Positions 25,426 through 35,666 are shown, counted from the stretch's first letter. The stretch is DNA of 64,000 nucleotides from an uncultured Nonlabens sp. (GCF_947495285.1 NZ_CANLXZ010000001.1:62001-126000); one strand, 5' to 3'. Notes: generated from the letters alone by a model not told the origin. Translations and numbers: made by a program.

Positions 25426-26811
25426 ATGCAAAAACCTAAGTTAGGTTTCTGGGATATCTGGAACATGAGTTTCGGATTTCTCGGTATTCAGTTTGGTTTC
25501 GCCCTACAAGGCGGATTCATGTCACGTATTTTTCAAACCCTTGGTGCAGTAAAGGATGAAATCCCGCTACTGTGGATAGCGGCACCGTTAACCGGTCTGT
25601 TGGTTCAACCTATTATAGGTTTTTTAAGTGATAGAACCTGGTCTTCTCGATTAGGTAGAAGAAGACCTTATTTCCTAGTAGGTGCTATTCTTAGCTCTAT
25701 TGCTTTGTTTTTTGTCCCGTACTCATCTGCTTTATGGATGGCAGCAGGCTTTTTATGGATCCTAGATGCGTCTATTAATATTTCTATGGAGCCATTTAGA
25801 GCTCTAGTTGCAGATAAGTTGCCAGATTCTCAACGTTCCTATGGTTTTGTAATGCAAACCCTCATAATAGGTATCGGTACATTTATTGCTAGTTCACTGC
25901 CTGCGCTAGTATCTATGTTAGGTGTTTCTGACGAAGCGCCTGCAGGAGTTATACCGCCATCTGTAAAAGTTGCCTTTGCAATAGGGGCTTTTGTGTTTTT
26001 AATTACCATTTTATGGACGGTTTTTAAAACAAAAGAATACTCGCCTCAAGAGATGGAAAAATACAATGGAGAGACTGAAAATGATGACGCAGGGATGATG
26101 GAAAGTATTTCAAAGTCTTATTCTCTCATACCACCCACTATGATTAAACTAGGTGTGGTACAGTTTTTCTCTTGGTTTGCTTTTTTTACGATGTGGAGCC
26201 TTGCAACACCAGCATTAACAGAGTCTGTTTTTGAGGCACCTGCACCTATTGCTAGTATGTTTGATATGTCAGACGCGATAGAGTCGGCTGCTTTTGATAC
26301 ACAAAATACCGCATATCAAAAAGCTGCAAATAGCGTGGGTGGTTATATGGGAATCTATGGTCTCTCTTCTATGGTGTTTGCATTACTACTTACCTTATAT
26401 ACTTCTCGTAGAAGAATTAATAGAAAATATGTCCACATGACATGTCTTATCGCTGGTGGATTAGGATTTTTAATGATGAATTACATCACAGACCCTACTA
26501 TGTTAATATTATCGTTCACCTTAATAGGTATAGCATGGGGTAGTATTTTATCCATGCCCTATGCGATGTTGTCCAGTAGTGTTAATCCTAAACAGATGGG
26601 ATTAATGATGGGTATCTTTAATATGTTTATTGTAATTCCTCAAATTATTGCCGCTTTAGGTGGTGTTAATTGGACCTCTAGTTTATTAGGTGATGGTGCT
26701 ATTCATGCCATGACTGTTGCAGGTATAGCACTAGTTCTAGCAGGTGTAAGTAATTTCTTAATAACCGATAAAAACGCTATCACTTATCAAATTCAAGAAT
26801 TAGATGATTAA
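25426..26811 (+). CDS. MFS sugar transporter, maltose-type
   Basis: A 461-residue inner-membrane protein with about 12 transmembrane helices. The N-terminus GFWDIWNMSFGFLGIQFGFA and the loop DRTWSSRLGRRRPYFLVGA are typical of SLC45/GPH-like sugar permeases found in Bacteroidota maltose loci. It should carry maltose or short maltodextrins from periplasm to cytoplasm with protons or sodium. The stop overlaps the next gene (pgmB) by 8 bp, so they are translationally coupled. Confidence 0.9.
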   Translation: MQKPKLGFWDIWNMSFGFLGIQFGFALQGGFMSRIFQTLGAVKDEIPLLWIAAPLTGLLVQPIIGFLSDRTWSSRLGRRRPYFLVGAILSSIALFFVPYSSALWMAAGFLWILDASINISMEPFRALVADKLPDSQRSYGFVMQTLIIGIGTFIASSLPALVSMLGVSDEAPAGVIPPSVKVAFAIGAFVFLITILWTVFKTKEYSPQEMEKYNGETENDDAGMMESISKSYSLIPPTMIKLGVVQFFSWFAFFTMWSLATPALTESVFEAPAPIASMFDMSDAIESAAFDTQNTAYQKAANSVGGYMGIYGLSSMVFALLLTLYTSRRRINRKYVHMTCLIAGGLGFLMMNYITDPTMLILSFTLIGIAWGSILSMPYAMLSSSVNPKQMGLMMGIFNMFIVIPQIIAALGGVNWTSSLLGDGAIHAMTVAGIALVLAGVSNFLITDKNAITYQIQELDD

Positions 26812-27466
26812 AAAAGCTTTCATATTTGACCTAGATGGTGTTATAGTAGACACTGCAAAATTTCACTTTATCGCATGGCAGCGTCTTGCAACATCTCTAG
26901 ATATCAATTTTACAGAAGAAGAAAACGAACAACTTAAAGGAGTTTCTAGAGTAAATTCTTTAAAGAAAATTCTGGAGTGGGGAAATAAAAAAATCTCTCC
27001 AGATGTTTTTCAATCCAAAATGGATCAGAAAAACACGGAATATCTAGATCTTATAAAAACCTTAGACACGTCAGACATAATGCCTGGTGTACACGACTTT
27101 CTTCTAGAATTAAAGAAACAAGAACAGCCTATAGCCTTAGGTAGTGCTAGTAAAAATGCCCGTCCTATTTTAAAGAAACTAGGTATTTATGATCTATTTG
27201 ATGTAATAGTAGATGGAACTAATGTCACTAAAGCAAAACCAGATCCCGAAGTCTTTTTAAGTGCTTGTGATCAATTAGGCTATGTTGCACAAAACAGTAT
27301 CGTTTTTGAGGACAGTGTGGCAGGGGTACAAGCAGCAAATACTGCAGGAATGATATCCATAGGACTAGGAGAGTCCTCCATATTAAAAGCAGCAGACGAG
27401 GTTTTTGCACACTTTACAGATATGCCACAAAATTATATCAATACATTATTAAGTAAGAAGAAATGA
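26804..27466 (+). CDS. pgmB: Beta-phosphoglucomutase
   Basis: Converts beta-glucose-1-phosphate to glucose-6-phosphate. A 220-residue HAD-family enzyme: FDLDGVIVDTAKFHF (nucleophile Asp and acid/base Asp near 8-10), substrate-discriminating cap, LGSASKNA, KPDPEVFLSAC and VFEDSVAGVQAA. The length is typical. It overlaps both neighbours (MFS by 8 bp, maltose phosphorylase by 4 bp), which matches its role of using the product of that phosphorylase. Confidence 0.96.
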   Translation: MIKKAFIFDLDGVIVDTAKFHFIAWQRLATSLDINFTEEENEQLKGVSRVNSLKKILEWGNKKISPDVFQSKMDQKNTEYLDLIKTLDTSDIMPGVHDFLLELKKQEQPIALGSASKNARPILKKLGIYDLFDVIVDGTNVTKAKPDPEVFLSACDQLGYVAQNSIVFEDSVAGVQAANTAGMISIGLGESSILKAADEVFAHFTDMPQNYINTLLSKKK

Positions 27467-29766
27467 ATCAAGAGTATATTATACCAAACGCGTGGTCTGT
27501 AATTGAAGAAGGATGGAGGCCATCACAAGTTGAGTCCAGCGAAAGCCTATTTTCCATCGGTAACGGTGCAATGGGACAAAGAGCAAATTTTGAAGAAAAA
27601 TATTCAGGTGATACGTTTCAAGGAAGTTACGTTGCCGGAGTTTATTATCCAGATAAGACTAGAGTAGGCTGGTGGAAGAATGGATATCCAGAATATTTTG
27701 CCAAAGTATTAAACGCACCTAACTTTATAGGTATAGACGTTTTTATAGATGGAGAGGAATTAGACTTAGCCACAATTCAGGAGGTGACAGACTATCGTCG
27801 CGAGTTGAATATGAAAGAAGGCTGGTACGAGCGATCTTTTACAGCGCATCTTTCTCAAAACAAGGTCATAAAAGTAGTCGCAAGAAGATTCATGAGTCTA
27901 GAAATAGATGAACTAGCCGTGATTAACTATCAAGTAACTGCGGTAAAAGGTGATATGAAATTATCTTTTCAACCCTACGTGGATGCGGGAATTACTAATG
28001 AAGATACTAATTGGGATGACGCTTTCTGGGAAGTAGAAGAACTCATTACAGATGAGCATCAGGCATTTGTGCGCAGCCGTACTAATAAGACTAACTTCTA
28101 TGTTGGTACCTTCATGCAATCTGAGCTCATTATTAATGGAGAGCACGTGCAATATGCACAGCACTTTGATAAAAATGATACCGTCATACGACATAAAGCG
28201 GCTTGTGATATCGCTCAAGGCGAAAGCGTAACCCTAAGAAAGTATGCTGGGTATACTTCTAGCCTTAATCATGAACATTCTGAACTTTTTTCTGCAGCAA
28301 AATCAGTTTTACAGAAAGCAACAGAGCTAGGTTATGAAAGTTTGCTTAAATTGCAGGCAAATTCATGGGCGCAAATTTGGGCCATGGCAGATATTACTAT
28401 AGACGGTGATCCTAAAGCACAGCAAGGCATACGTTTTAATATCTTTCAATTGAATCAAACATACTCAGGTAAAGATTCTCGTCTTAACATAGGTCCTAAA
28501 GGATTTACAGGAGAGAAATATGGAGGTTCTACCTATTGGGATACAGAGGCTTATTGTATACCATTCTACATGGCTACCAAAGATCAACAGGTAGCACGTA
28601 ATTTATTAAGATATAGATATGAGCAGCTAGACAAGGCCGTTGAAAATGCTGGGAAACTAGGATTTTCTTCTGGAGCTGCTCTATATCCTATGGTTACCAT
28701 GAATGGAGAAGAATCTCACAACGAGTGGGAAATCACCTTTGAAGAAATACACCGCAACGGCGCGATGGTTTTTGCCATTTATAACTACGTTAGATATACA
28801 GGAGATTACAGCTACATTCCAGAAATGGGACTTGAAGTGATCATCGCTATTGCAAAATTCTGGCATCAACGTGCGACCTTCTCTCAACATGCAAAAAAAT
28901 ACATGATACTAGGTGTAACCGGTCCTAATGAGTATGAGAATAACGTTAATAATAACTGGTATACGAACTACCTAGCAAAATGGTGTATCAACTATGCAGT
29001 AGATAATATCAATAAAGTAAAAGAGAATCATAAATTAGATTACGATAGAATTATAGCAAAAACTAACCTTACAGATCGTGAGGTCACTGCATGGTTAGAC
29101 GTTGCTAATAATATGTATGAACCTTTTGATGAAGAACTAGGCATTTATTTACAACAAGATGGATTCTTAGATAAAGAAATCATTCCAGTAAACGATCTTT
29201 CTCCAGTTCACAGACCTATCAACCAGAAATGGTCTTGGGATCGTATTCTAAGAAGTTGTTACATTAAACAAGCAGACGTATTACAAGGTTTCTATTTCTT
29301 TGAAGATCATTTTACAAAAGAACAATTAGAAAAACATTTTGATTTTTACGAACCATTAACCGTTCATGAAAGCTCACTTTCTCCATGTGTTCACAGTATA
29401 CAGGCAGCAAAGTTAGACCGTATGGATCAGGCATATGATTTTTATTTAAGAACATCAAGGCTAGATCTAGACGACTATAATAAAGAGGTAGAAGAAGGTT
29501 GCCACATTACCAGTATGGCTGGAACCTGGATGAGTATTGTAGAAGGTTTCGGTGGTTTACAAATCATTGATAATAAGCCTAGTTTTACTACTAAACTACC
29601 TGAGCAATGGAATGGTTTCAGTTTTAAAATCAACTTTAGAAATCAGATTCTCGACGTACAAGTAACTAAAACTGGTGCACAAGTAAGCCTAGAAGGTGAA
29701 AAAGCTCAAGATATTATCCTTAATGGCGAGCACATTACTTTACAGCCTCAAATGGCAAATGCCTAG
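27463..29766 (+). CDS. GH65 maltose phosphorylase
   Basis: Cytoplasmic phosphorolysis of maltose to glucose and beta-glucose-1-phosphate; 767 residues, the usual length. The N-terminal beta-sandwich starts with SLFSIGNGAMGQRANFEE. The (alpha/alpha)6 barrel contains GGSTYWDTEAY, then NEWEITFEEIHRNGA near 420-435, which holds the conserved catalytic Glu, and HESSLSPCVHS near 636, the phosphate-binding segment. There is no signal peptide. Trehalose or kojibiose specificity cannot be excluded, but the maltodextrin context favours maltose. Confidence 0.93.
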   Translation: MNQEYIIPNAWSVIEEGWRPSQVESSESLFSIGNGAMGQRANFEEKYSGDTFQGSYVAGVYYPDKTRVGWWKNGYPEYFAKVLNAPNFIGIDVFIDGEELDLATIQEVTDYRRELNMKEGWYERSFTAHLSQNKVIKVVARRFMSLEIDELAVINYQVTAVKGDMKLSFQPYVDAGITNEDTNWDDAFWEVEELITDEHQAFVRSRTNKTNFYVGTFMQSELIINGEHVQYAQHFDKNDTVIRHKAACDIAQGESVTLRKYAGYTSSLNHEHSELFSAAKSVLQKATELGYESLLKLQANSWAQIWAMADITIDGDPKAQQGIRFNIFQLNQTYSGKDSRLNIGPKGFTGEKYGGSTYWDTEAYCIPFYMATKDQQVARNLLRYRYEQLDKAVENAGKLGFSSGAALYPMVTMNGEESHNEWEITFEEIHRNGAMVFAIYNYVRYTGDYSYIPEMGLEVIIAIAKFWHQRATFSQHAKKYMILGVTGPNEYENNVNNNWYTNYLAKWCINYAVDNINKVKENHKLDYDRIIAKTNLTDREVTAWLDVANNMYEPFDEELGIYLQQDGFLDKEIIPVNDLSPVHRPINQKWSWDRILRSCYIKQADVLQGFYFFEDHFTKEQLEKHFDFYEPLTVHESSLSPCVHSIQAAKLDRMDQAYDFYLRTSRLDLDDYNKEVEEGCHITSMAGTWMSIVEGFGGLQIIDNKPSFTTKLPEQWNGFSFKINFRNQILDVQVTKTGAQVSLEGEKAQDIILNGEHITLQPQMANA

Positions 29767-29811
29767 GCCTTGAAGCTAGTACTAGAGTGTAATTGCGTCG
29801 GGTGATTCACT

Positions 29812-29850
29812 AATTTACCTCACAGGTTTACAATACTTGTGAGGTAAATT
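29812..29850 (+). terminator. Long hairpin after maltose phosphorylase
   Basis: Thirteen-bp perfect stem AATTTACCTCACA/TGTGAGGTAAATT with a 13-base loop; no T tract follows. It may stop or attenuate transcription before the downstream GH13 genes, or stabilise the upstream mRNA 3' end. Confidence 0.55.
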
Positions 29851-29941
29851 ATATAGAGTTGTTAGTTTAAAGTTTTCCATTGAGGAGAATATCTACAGGA
29901 CAAAGGGTGTTTGCGATGCAATAAATATTAAATAAAGTGAA

Positions 29942-32299
29942 ATGAAAAAACTACTCCTCCTATATATCGCAATTCTTACAATAAGTTGCGATAATAACGA
30001 CAAAGAAAAAACTACCCTAGATACTAGAACTAGTGTTATAGAGGTGATGACAACACCTATTTATGCTTCTTCTGGTCTTAATAAAACAGAGTTTTTAGTT
30101 TCTGATTATTTGTCAAAGGAATCAAATCTGGATACTATAACTTTTTCTAGGGGTATCCGTTTTGTAGAGAATAAAACTCCTGATGAAAACATGAAATCTT
30201 TTATACTTAAAGATGATGCACCGTTCCTATGTCATATAACGTTATGGACAGACGGAATCAGAAATGACATCCCAGTTTATAAGAGTAACAGCAAACAAAT
30301 TCAAATTCCATATAAAGGAAGGTTTAAAAATGTAAAAATTAAAGGAGAGTTTACTAATTGGAAGCCAGAAATTATGGAAGTAGTGGACGGTAAGATTGTT
30401 TATAACGCAACAGTTTCACAAGGTAAATTTCAATACATATTTATAGAAGGGAATCAAGAAGAACAACTAACAGGAAATGAACCAGATGCAATAAGCAATG
30501 GAATGGGTGGCTTTAATCGTTTATTAGATGTAAGCCGTAAAGCAAATCCAGCACAACTGTCCTACGGAGAAATATTAGACAAAGGATTCACTTTTAAAAC
30601 ATCAGGAAGTTTAGAAAACGTAGTTGTTCTGTACGAAAACCAACTCGTAGAAGCTGTAAAAAGCAAAAATGATAATACCTACACGGTAAACCTACCAGAA
30701 AAAGATTTTTCAAATCGTATTTCAACAACACAACTCGTTAGAGTTTATGCAAGTGATAAAAATGGTCGTACTAACGATTTATTGATTCCGGTACAAAATG
30801 GTCAGGTGGTAAAAGACCCATCGCAACTTGCTAGAAATGATTTTCATAATCAGGTGTTGTACTTTATGATGGTAGATCGTTTTCTTGATGGTGATAAAAG
30901 CAATACAAAACCTGTAAACGATCCAGAAATTTTACCTAAAGCCAATTATATGGGTGGTGATCTAGCAGGTGTTTTGGCAAAGATAAAAGACGGTTATTTT
31001 GAAGAATTAGGAATCAACACGGTATGGTTATCGCCTATTACTCAAAACCCAGAAGGTGCTTATGGTCTGTGGCCAGAGCCTAAAACAAAATTTAGCGGTT
31101 ATCACGGTTACTGGCCTATTTCAAATACTCAAGTAGACTACAGATTTGGAGATGAGAAGATTTTAAAAGAAATCATTGAAGAGGCTCATAAGCGCGATAT
31201 GAACGTGATTCTAGATTATGTAGCAAATCACGTTCATGAAGAACATCCATTATACAAGCAACATCCAGAATGGGCTACAGATTTGTATCTAGAAGATGGA
31301 AGTTTAAATACAGAGCGATGGGACGACCATCGATTAACCACCTGGTTTGACATCTTTTTACCTACATTAGATTTCACACAACCAGAAGTAGTAGAAAAAA
31401 TGACCGATAGCGCTCTGTACTGGGTTACTGAGTATAAGCTAGACGGTTTCCGTCATGATGCTACGAAGCATGTGCCCGAAGAATACTGGAGAACACTGAC
31501 TCAAAAAGTACGCAATAATACCGATAGACCTATTTATCAGATAGGAGAAACATATGGTTCTTATGATCTGATAAGAAGCTATGTGAGTACAGGAATGCTT
31601 GATGCACAGTTTGATTTTAATCAATATGATGCTGCTGTTTCCGCTTTTGCAGTAGCGGATGGAAGCTACTCAAACCTCACCGAGACTCTTAAAAAAGGTC
31701 TAGAATATTACGGTCACCACCATTTAATGGGTAATATCTCAGGAAATCAAGATCGTGCTAGATTCATAAGCTATGCAAGTGGCGATGTAAAATTTAATGA
31801 AGATGCAAAGAAAGCTGGCTGGACTCGAGAAATAGTCATGAGTGATTCTACTGCATTTGATAGACTAGGTATGCTGCAAGCATTCAATATGACCATGCCA
31901 GGTGTGCCGGTTATATACTACGGTGATGAGTACGGTTCTATAGGGGCAAATGATCCTGATAATCGCAGGATGATGAAGTTTAACGACCTTTCTACTCGGG
32001 AACAAAACTTGCGAGAATTAGTTCAGGAATTAGTTCATCTCAGACGCAATTCCATGTCCTTAATCTATGGTGCGACACAGGTCATTATGGAGGAGAACGG
32101 TTTGTTAGGTATAGAACGTCATTATTTTAATGAGAGTACAAAGGTGTTTTTTAATGAGAATTCTTTAATACTTAATTTGGGATTGAATAATGCACGCTTT
32201 CGCGAAAGCGGAACCGCAATAAATGCCATAATAACTGATAAGAATATTCAGATACGACCTGGTAATTTTGTAATCATTCAAAATAAAATTTCAAAATAA
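29942..32299 (+). CDS. GH13 alpha-glucan hydrolase, lipoprotein (SusA/neopullulanase-like)
   Basis: A 785-residue lipoprotein (MKKLLLLYIAILTISC lipobox). An N-terminal CBM48/isoamylase-N-like module (IKGEFTNWKPEIMEVVDGK) precedes the GH13 barrel. Region I is ILDYVANHV (near 422), II DGFRHDATKH (nucleophile Asp near 505), III IGETYGSY (Glu) and IV SGNQDRAR, where the usual NHD is NQD. Likely degrades maltodextrins in the periplasm or at the surface. The palindrome at 32195 encodes ARFRESG near the C-terminus. It lies 72 bp before a second GH13 lipoprotein. Confidence 0.92.
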   Translation: MKKLLLLYIAILTISCDNNDKEKTTLDTRTSVIEVMTTPIYASSGLNKTEFLVSDYLSKESNLDTITFSRGIRFVENKTPDENMKSFILKDDAPFLCHITLWTDGIRNDIPVYKSNSKQIQIPYKGRFKNVKIKGEFTNWKPEIMEVVDGKIVYNATVSQGKFQYIFIEGNQEEQLTGNEPDAISNGMGGFNRLLDVSRKANPAQLSYGEILDKGFTFKTSGSLENVVVLYENQLVEAVKSKNDNTYTVNLPEKDFSNRISTTQLVRVYASDKNGRTNDLLIPVQNGQVVKDPSQLARNDFHNQVLYFMMVDRFLDGDKSNTKPVNDPEILPKANYMGGDLAGVLAKIKDGYFEELGINTVWLSPITQNPEGAYGLWPEPKTKFSGYHGYWPISNTQVDYRFGDEKILKEIIEEAHKRDMNVILDYVANHVHEEHPLYKQHPEWATDLYLEDGSLNTERWDDHRLTTWFDIFLPTLDFTQPEVVEKMTDSALYWVTEYKLDGFRHDATKHVPEEYWRTLTQKVRNNTDRPIYQIGETYGSYDLIRSYVSTGMLDAQFDFNQYDAAVSAFAVADGSYSNLTETLKKGLEYYGHHHLMGNISGNQDRARFISYASGDVKFNEDAKKAGWTREIVMSDSTAFDRLGMLQAFNMTMPGVPVIYYGDEYGSIGANDPDNRRMMKFNDLSTREQNLRELVQELVHLRRNSMSLIYGATQVIMEENGLLGIERHYFNESTKVFFNENSLILNLGLNNARFRESGTAINAIITDKNIQIRPGNFVIIQNKISK
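32195..32210. repeat. 16-bp palindrome, in frame in GH13 lipoprotein
   Basis: Perfect CGCTTTCGCGAAAGCG read as Arg-Phe-Arg-Glu-Ser, in the C-terminal beta domain outside the catalytic barrel. Confidence 0.95.
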
Positions 32300-32371
32300 G
32301 ATATAGAAATCCGACTTTTAAGAGCGGAGCATAAGACCAAGAGAATCAACTACCTATAAAATACAAGTTAA

Positions 32372-33799
32372 ATGAAAAAATATATTTTAGGATTACTCGC
32401 CATTACCATATTATTAGCCTGTAAGAAAGAGGACAAAGAACCCATACTTGCAGAAAATAGCGTGGTTAAAGAATACTCTCCTATCCAGGATCAAGACTTA
32501 GAAAATGCTGTGATTTATGAGGCAAACATAAGACAGTATTCTCCAGAAGGGACATTCAATGAGTTTACCAAAGATATTCCAGAACTTAAAGAGCTAGGTG
32601 TTAAGGTAATCTGGTTAATGCCTGTTTTTCCTATTTCAGAAAAGAATAGAAAAGCAAAATCGGACTTAATGGTAGAGGATATTGAGGACCCTAAAGAAAG
32701 AGAGAAATATTTAGGCAGTTACTATGCGGTTGCAGACTATAAAGAGGTGAATCCAGATCTAGGAACTCCAGAAGATTTAAAGAACCTCATAAAAACGGCT
32801 CATGATAATGGATTATATGTCATTCTTGATTGGGTCGCAAACCATACTGGGTGGGATAATGTATGGATCGATGCTCATCCAGATTTCTATACTAAAGACG
32901 CTAACGGAAAAATGATGCATCCAGCTGGAACAGACTGGACGGACACTGCAGATTTGAATTATGATAATACTGATTTATGGGAAGCCATGACAGGAGCTAT
33001 GAGTCACTGGGTGAAAGAGTATGATGTTGATGGTTTCCGTTGTGATGTAGCTCATGAAGTGCCTACAGAGTTTTGGAATTATGCAACAAAGAAACTAGAA
33101 AGTCAAAAATCACTTTTTATGCTAGCAGAAAGTGAAAAGAAAGATCTTTTTAAAGAAGCCTTTGATATGGGATACAACTGGGAAGGTCACCATTTAATGA
33201 ATCAACTGGCCACAGGAGAAACTAGTGTTGAAAAATGGGATGAATACATGAGTCGTAACGAGAATGATTATCAAGAAGACGATATTTTGATGAATTTCAT
33301 TACTAATCATGATGAGAACTCCTGGAATGGGTCGGTAAAAGAACGTATGGGCAACAAAGCAGAAACCATGCTGGCCTTTTCTTACATGATTCCTGGAATG
33401 CCATTAATTTATTCTGGTCAAGAATACGATATGGATTACCGATTAAAATTCTTTGAAAAAGATACAATTCCTAAAATTAAAGGTAATACTTGGGATCTTT
33501 TGAAAAAATTAGGTGAGTTAAAAAATACTAATGCCGCACTTAATGGTGGTAAAAACGCTGCCAGTTATACACGATTAGAAACAAATAAAGATAATAGTGT
33601 TTATGCTATTAAGAGAGAGAAAAGTGGAGATGTTGTTTATTTTATCGCAAATTTATCTGCACAGATAGAGATTATACATATAAAGGGTATGTCTGGTAAA
33701 TTAACTGATGTTATACGCGGTGGTAGTGTTAATTTTAAAGAAGGAGATTCACTTGATTTTACTCCATATGGATATCGTATTTTGAGATTAGATAAATAA
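32372..33799 (+). CDS. GH13 alpha-amylase, lipoprotein
   Basis: A compact 475-residue lipoprotein (MKKYILGLLAITILLAC). GH13 region I is ILDWVANHT (near 150), II DGFRCDVAHE (nucleophile Asp near 222), III LAESEKKD (Glu) and IV TNHDENSW. Only a short C-terminal beta domain follows. It probably completes periplasmic or surface conversion of maltodextrins to maltose for the MFS permease. Last gene of the plus-strand sugar genes. Confidence 0.93.
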   Translation: MKKYILGLLAITILLACKKEDKEPILAENSVVKEYSPIQDQDLENAVIYEANIRQYSPEGTFNEFTKDIPELKELGVKVIWLMPVFPISEKNRKAKSDLMVEDIEDPKEREKYLGSYYAVADYKEVNPDLGTPEDLKNLIKTAHDNGLYVILDWVANHTGWDNVWIDAHPDFYTKDANGKMMHPAGTDWTDTADLNYDNTDLWEAMTGAMSHWVKEYDVDGFRCDVAHEVPTEFWNYATKKLESQKSLFMLAESEKKDLFKEAFDMGYNWEGHHLMNQLATGETSVEKWDEYMSRNENDYQEDDILMNFITNHDENSWNGSVKERMGNKAETMLAFSYMIPGMPLIYSGQEYDMDYRLKFFEKDTIPKIKGNTWDLLKKLGELKNTNAALNGGKNAASYTRLETNKDNSVYAIKREKSGDVVYFIANLSAQIEIIHIKGMSGKLTDVIRGGSVNFKEGDSLDFTPYGYRILRLDK

Positions 33800-33940
33800 A
33801 AAAAGGAGTGCATGAAGTTTTTAAAGTCCTTTATTTACCTGTAGTAGTGCTTTTTATATAAGCTATTAAATCATTTGGTACTTTTTAATAATTTATTTGA
33901 TAAGTAAATAGTAATTTCACGTTTCATTAAAACCAGCAAA

Positions 33941-34276
33941 ATGCAAAAGACATATTACGACCCAAAGGATTTGAAAAAATTCGGTAAAATAACAGAGTGG
34001 AGTGAAGAATTAGGAGAAAAATTCTTTGATTATTACGGTAAAGTTTTTGAAGAAGGCGCATTAACTGCAAGAGAAAAATCTCTAATTGCGTTAGCAGTTT
34101 CTCATACGGTTCATTGTCCTTATTGCATTGATGCTTATACAAGTGATGGTTTAAAAAGAGGGATTACCAAAGAAGAAATGATGGAAGCAGTTCATGTTGC
34201 TGGTGCTATTCAAGGAGGCGCTACATTAGTGCATGGTGTTCAAATGATGAATAAAGTTAACAAATTAGAAATGTAG
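33941..34276 (+). CDS. Arsenosugar-cluster AhpD/CMD-like protein
   Basis: A 111-residue carboxymuconolactone-decarboxylase/AhpD-like protein. The redox motif CPYC sits in SHTVHCPYCIDAYT near 62-65, with EEMMEAVHVAGAI downstream. This type is the peroxidase-like protein that accompanies the radical SAM protein ArsS, encoded 325 bp downstream here. A role as thiol reductant or peroxidase for that pathway is inferred. A TAATTTCA box at 33912-33919 may be its -7 element. Confidence 0.87.
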   Translation: MQKTYYDPKDLKKFGKITEWSEELGEKFFDYYGKVFEEGALTAREKSLIALAVSHTVHCPYCIDAYTSDGLKRGITKEEMMEAVHVAGAIQGGATLVHGVQMMNKVNKLEM

Positions 34277-34601
34277 CAGCTTACGTTTTTGCTTGAGCAA
34301 AAGCATAGAAGTGGTATATATTAGAAATTAGTTTTAACGATTTATCTAGGATTTATTATTCGTAAATATTTTTTTGATAATCTGTAATTCGGCACGCGAT
34401 GTAGATTCTTCTAGCCTTGTAAACCAGTAATGGTAGGAGATTACCTTAGAATTTCTTCTTGCCATAAACCGCTATATTTAGGGTTTGTAGAAAATCTCAT
34501 TCTTATTAGGTGACAATTTTGTGAGAAATTTTAACTATATATGCAATGCCTTAGGTACATTTTTTATGTATCTAAATTAAAAGATAAAACACACCATTAC
34601 A
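34277..34601. other. Intergenic region before arsS, no gene seen
   Basis: 325 bp. A short hairpin TTTTGCTTGAGCAAAAG lies near 34288-34304, just after the AhpD-like gene. No open frame or operator recognised. Confidence 0.5.
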
Positions 34602-35666
34602 ATGGCGGTAAACACAAAAACCTCTCTTAAGAAAAGAGAAAGTGACTTAGCAAATATTAATAAACAAATGGAAATTCTCAATGGAGAACCATTTGCTAGT
34701 GGTGAGTTACCATCGTTTGCAAAAAAGATCAAAGAAATAGGTGAATTACCATTGAGACCTAACACCTTAGAGATTCTGCAGGTAAACGTAGGTTATATGT
34801 GTAATCAAGTTTGTGCACACTGTCATGTAGATGCTGGTCCAGATCGTAAGGAGATCATGACGCGTGAGACAATGGGACAAATTCTTGATGTAATAAAAAC
34901 AACAGGAGCCCACACCTTAGATCTTACTGGTGGAGCGCCAGAGATGAATCCAGATTTCAGATGGTTTGTAGAACAAGCTGCTGAGGCTGGAATAAAAGAT
35001 TTTATTGTACGTTCTAATTTAACTATTATTAGAGCAAATCCTAAGTACTACAGCCTGCCAGACTTCTTTAAGAAACACAATATTCACGTCGTCTCTTCAA
35101 TGCCACATTGGACCAAAGGTAAAACAGATAAACAACGTGGCGATGGTGTTTTTGATAAATCGATTAAAGCGTTACAAGAACTCAATGAACGCGGTTATGG
35201 TATGCCAGACAGTGACCTTAGACTAGATTTAGTTTATAATCCTAGTGGGGCTTACCTGCCAGGTGATCAAGCAAGTATGGAAAAAGAAATGAAAGCTGCC
35301 CTATTAGAAGATTTTGGGATTCACTTTCATAGTTTATTTGCTATTACAAATTTACCTATTGCTCGTTTTCTAGATTACTTAGTAGCTAGTGAGAATTATG
35401 AGGACTACATGTATGCCCTTGTAGAAGCCTATAACCCAGCAGCAGTTGAAGGAGTTATGTGTAAGAATACGATTTCTATTTCTTGGGATGGCTGGTTGTA
35501 TGATTGTGATTTTAACCAGATGTTAGATTTGAAAGTAGATAACAAAATCCAGCATATTAAAGATTATAATGAAGATCTATTAAACGATCGTAATATACAG
35601 ATTTCACAACATTGTTATGGCTGTACGGCTGGAGCAGGAAGCAGTTGTCAAGGGGTTACCGCATAA
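34602..35666 (+). CDS. arsS: Arsenosugar biosynthesis radical SAM protein ArsS
   Basis: A 354-residue radical SAM enzyme. The 4Fe-4S motif is C67-x3-C71-x2-C74 (YMCNQVCAHCHVDAGPD), followed by LDLTGGAPEMNP. The C-terminal Cys-rich (DUF3641-like) part has CKNTISISWDGWLYDCDFNQ and CYGCTAGAGSSCQG. The family is proposed to transfer the 5'-deoxyadenosyl group to methylated arsenic during arsenosugar synthesis. Immediately upstream of arsM, 59 bp apart. Confidence 0.93.
   Translation: MAVNTKTSLKKRESDLANINKQMEILNGEPFASGELPSFAKKIKEIGELPLRPNTLEILQVNVGYMCNQVCAHCHVDAGPDRKEIMTRETMGQILDVIKTTGAHTLDLTGGAPEMNPDFRWFVEQAAEAGIKDFIVRSNLTIIRANPKYYSLPDFFKKHNIHVVSSMPHWTKGKTDKQRGDGVFDKSIKALQELNERGYGMPDSDLRLDLVYNPSGAYLPGDQASMEKEMKAALLEDFGIHFHSLFAITNLPIARFLDYLVASENYEDYMYALVEAYNPAAVEGVMCKNTISISWDGWLYDCDFNQMLDLKVDNKIQHIKDYNEDLLNDRNIQISQHCYGCTAGAGSSCQGVTA

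Noticed and set aside
28210-28229. GCTCAAGGCGAAAGCG in maltose phosphorylase as a palindrome copy
   Set aside because: Only the right half matches.
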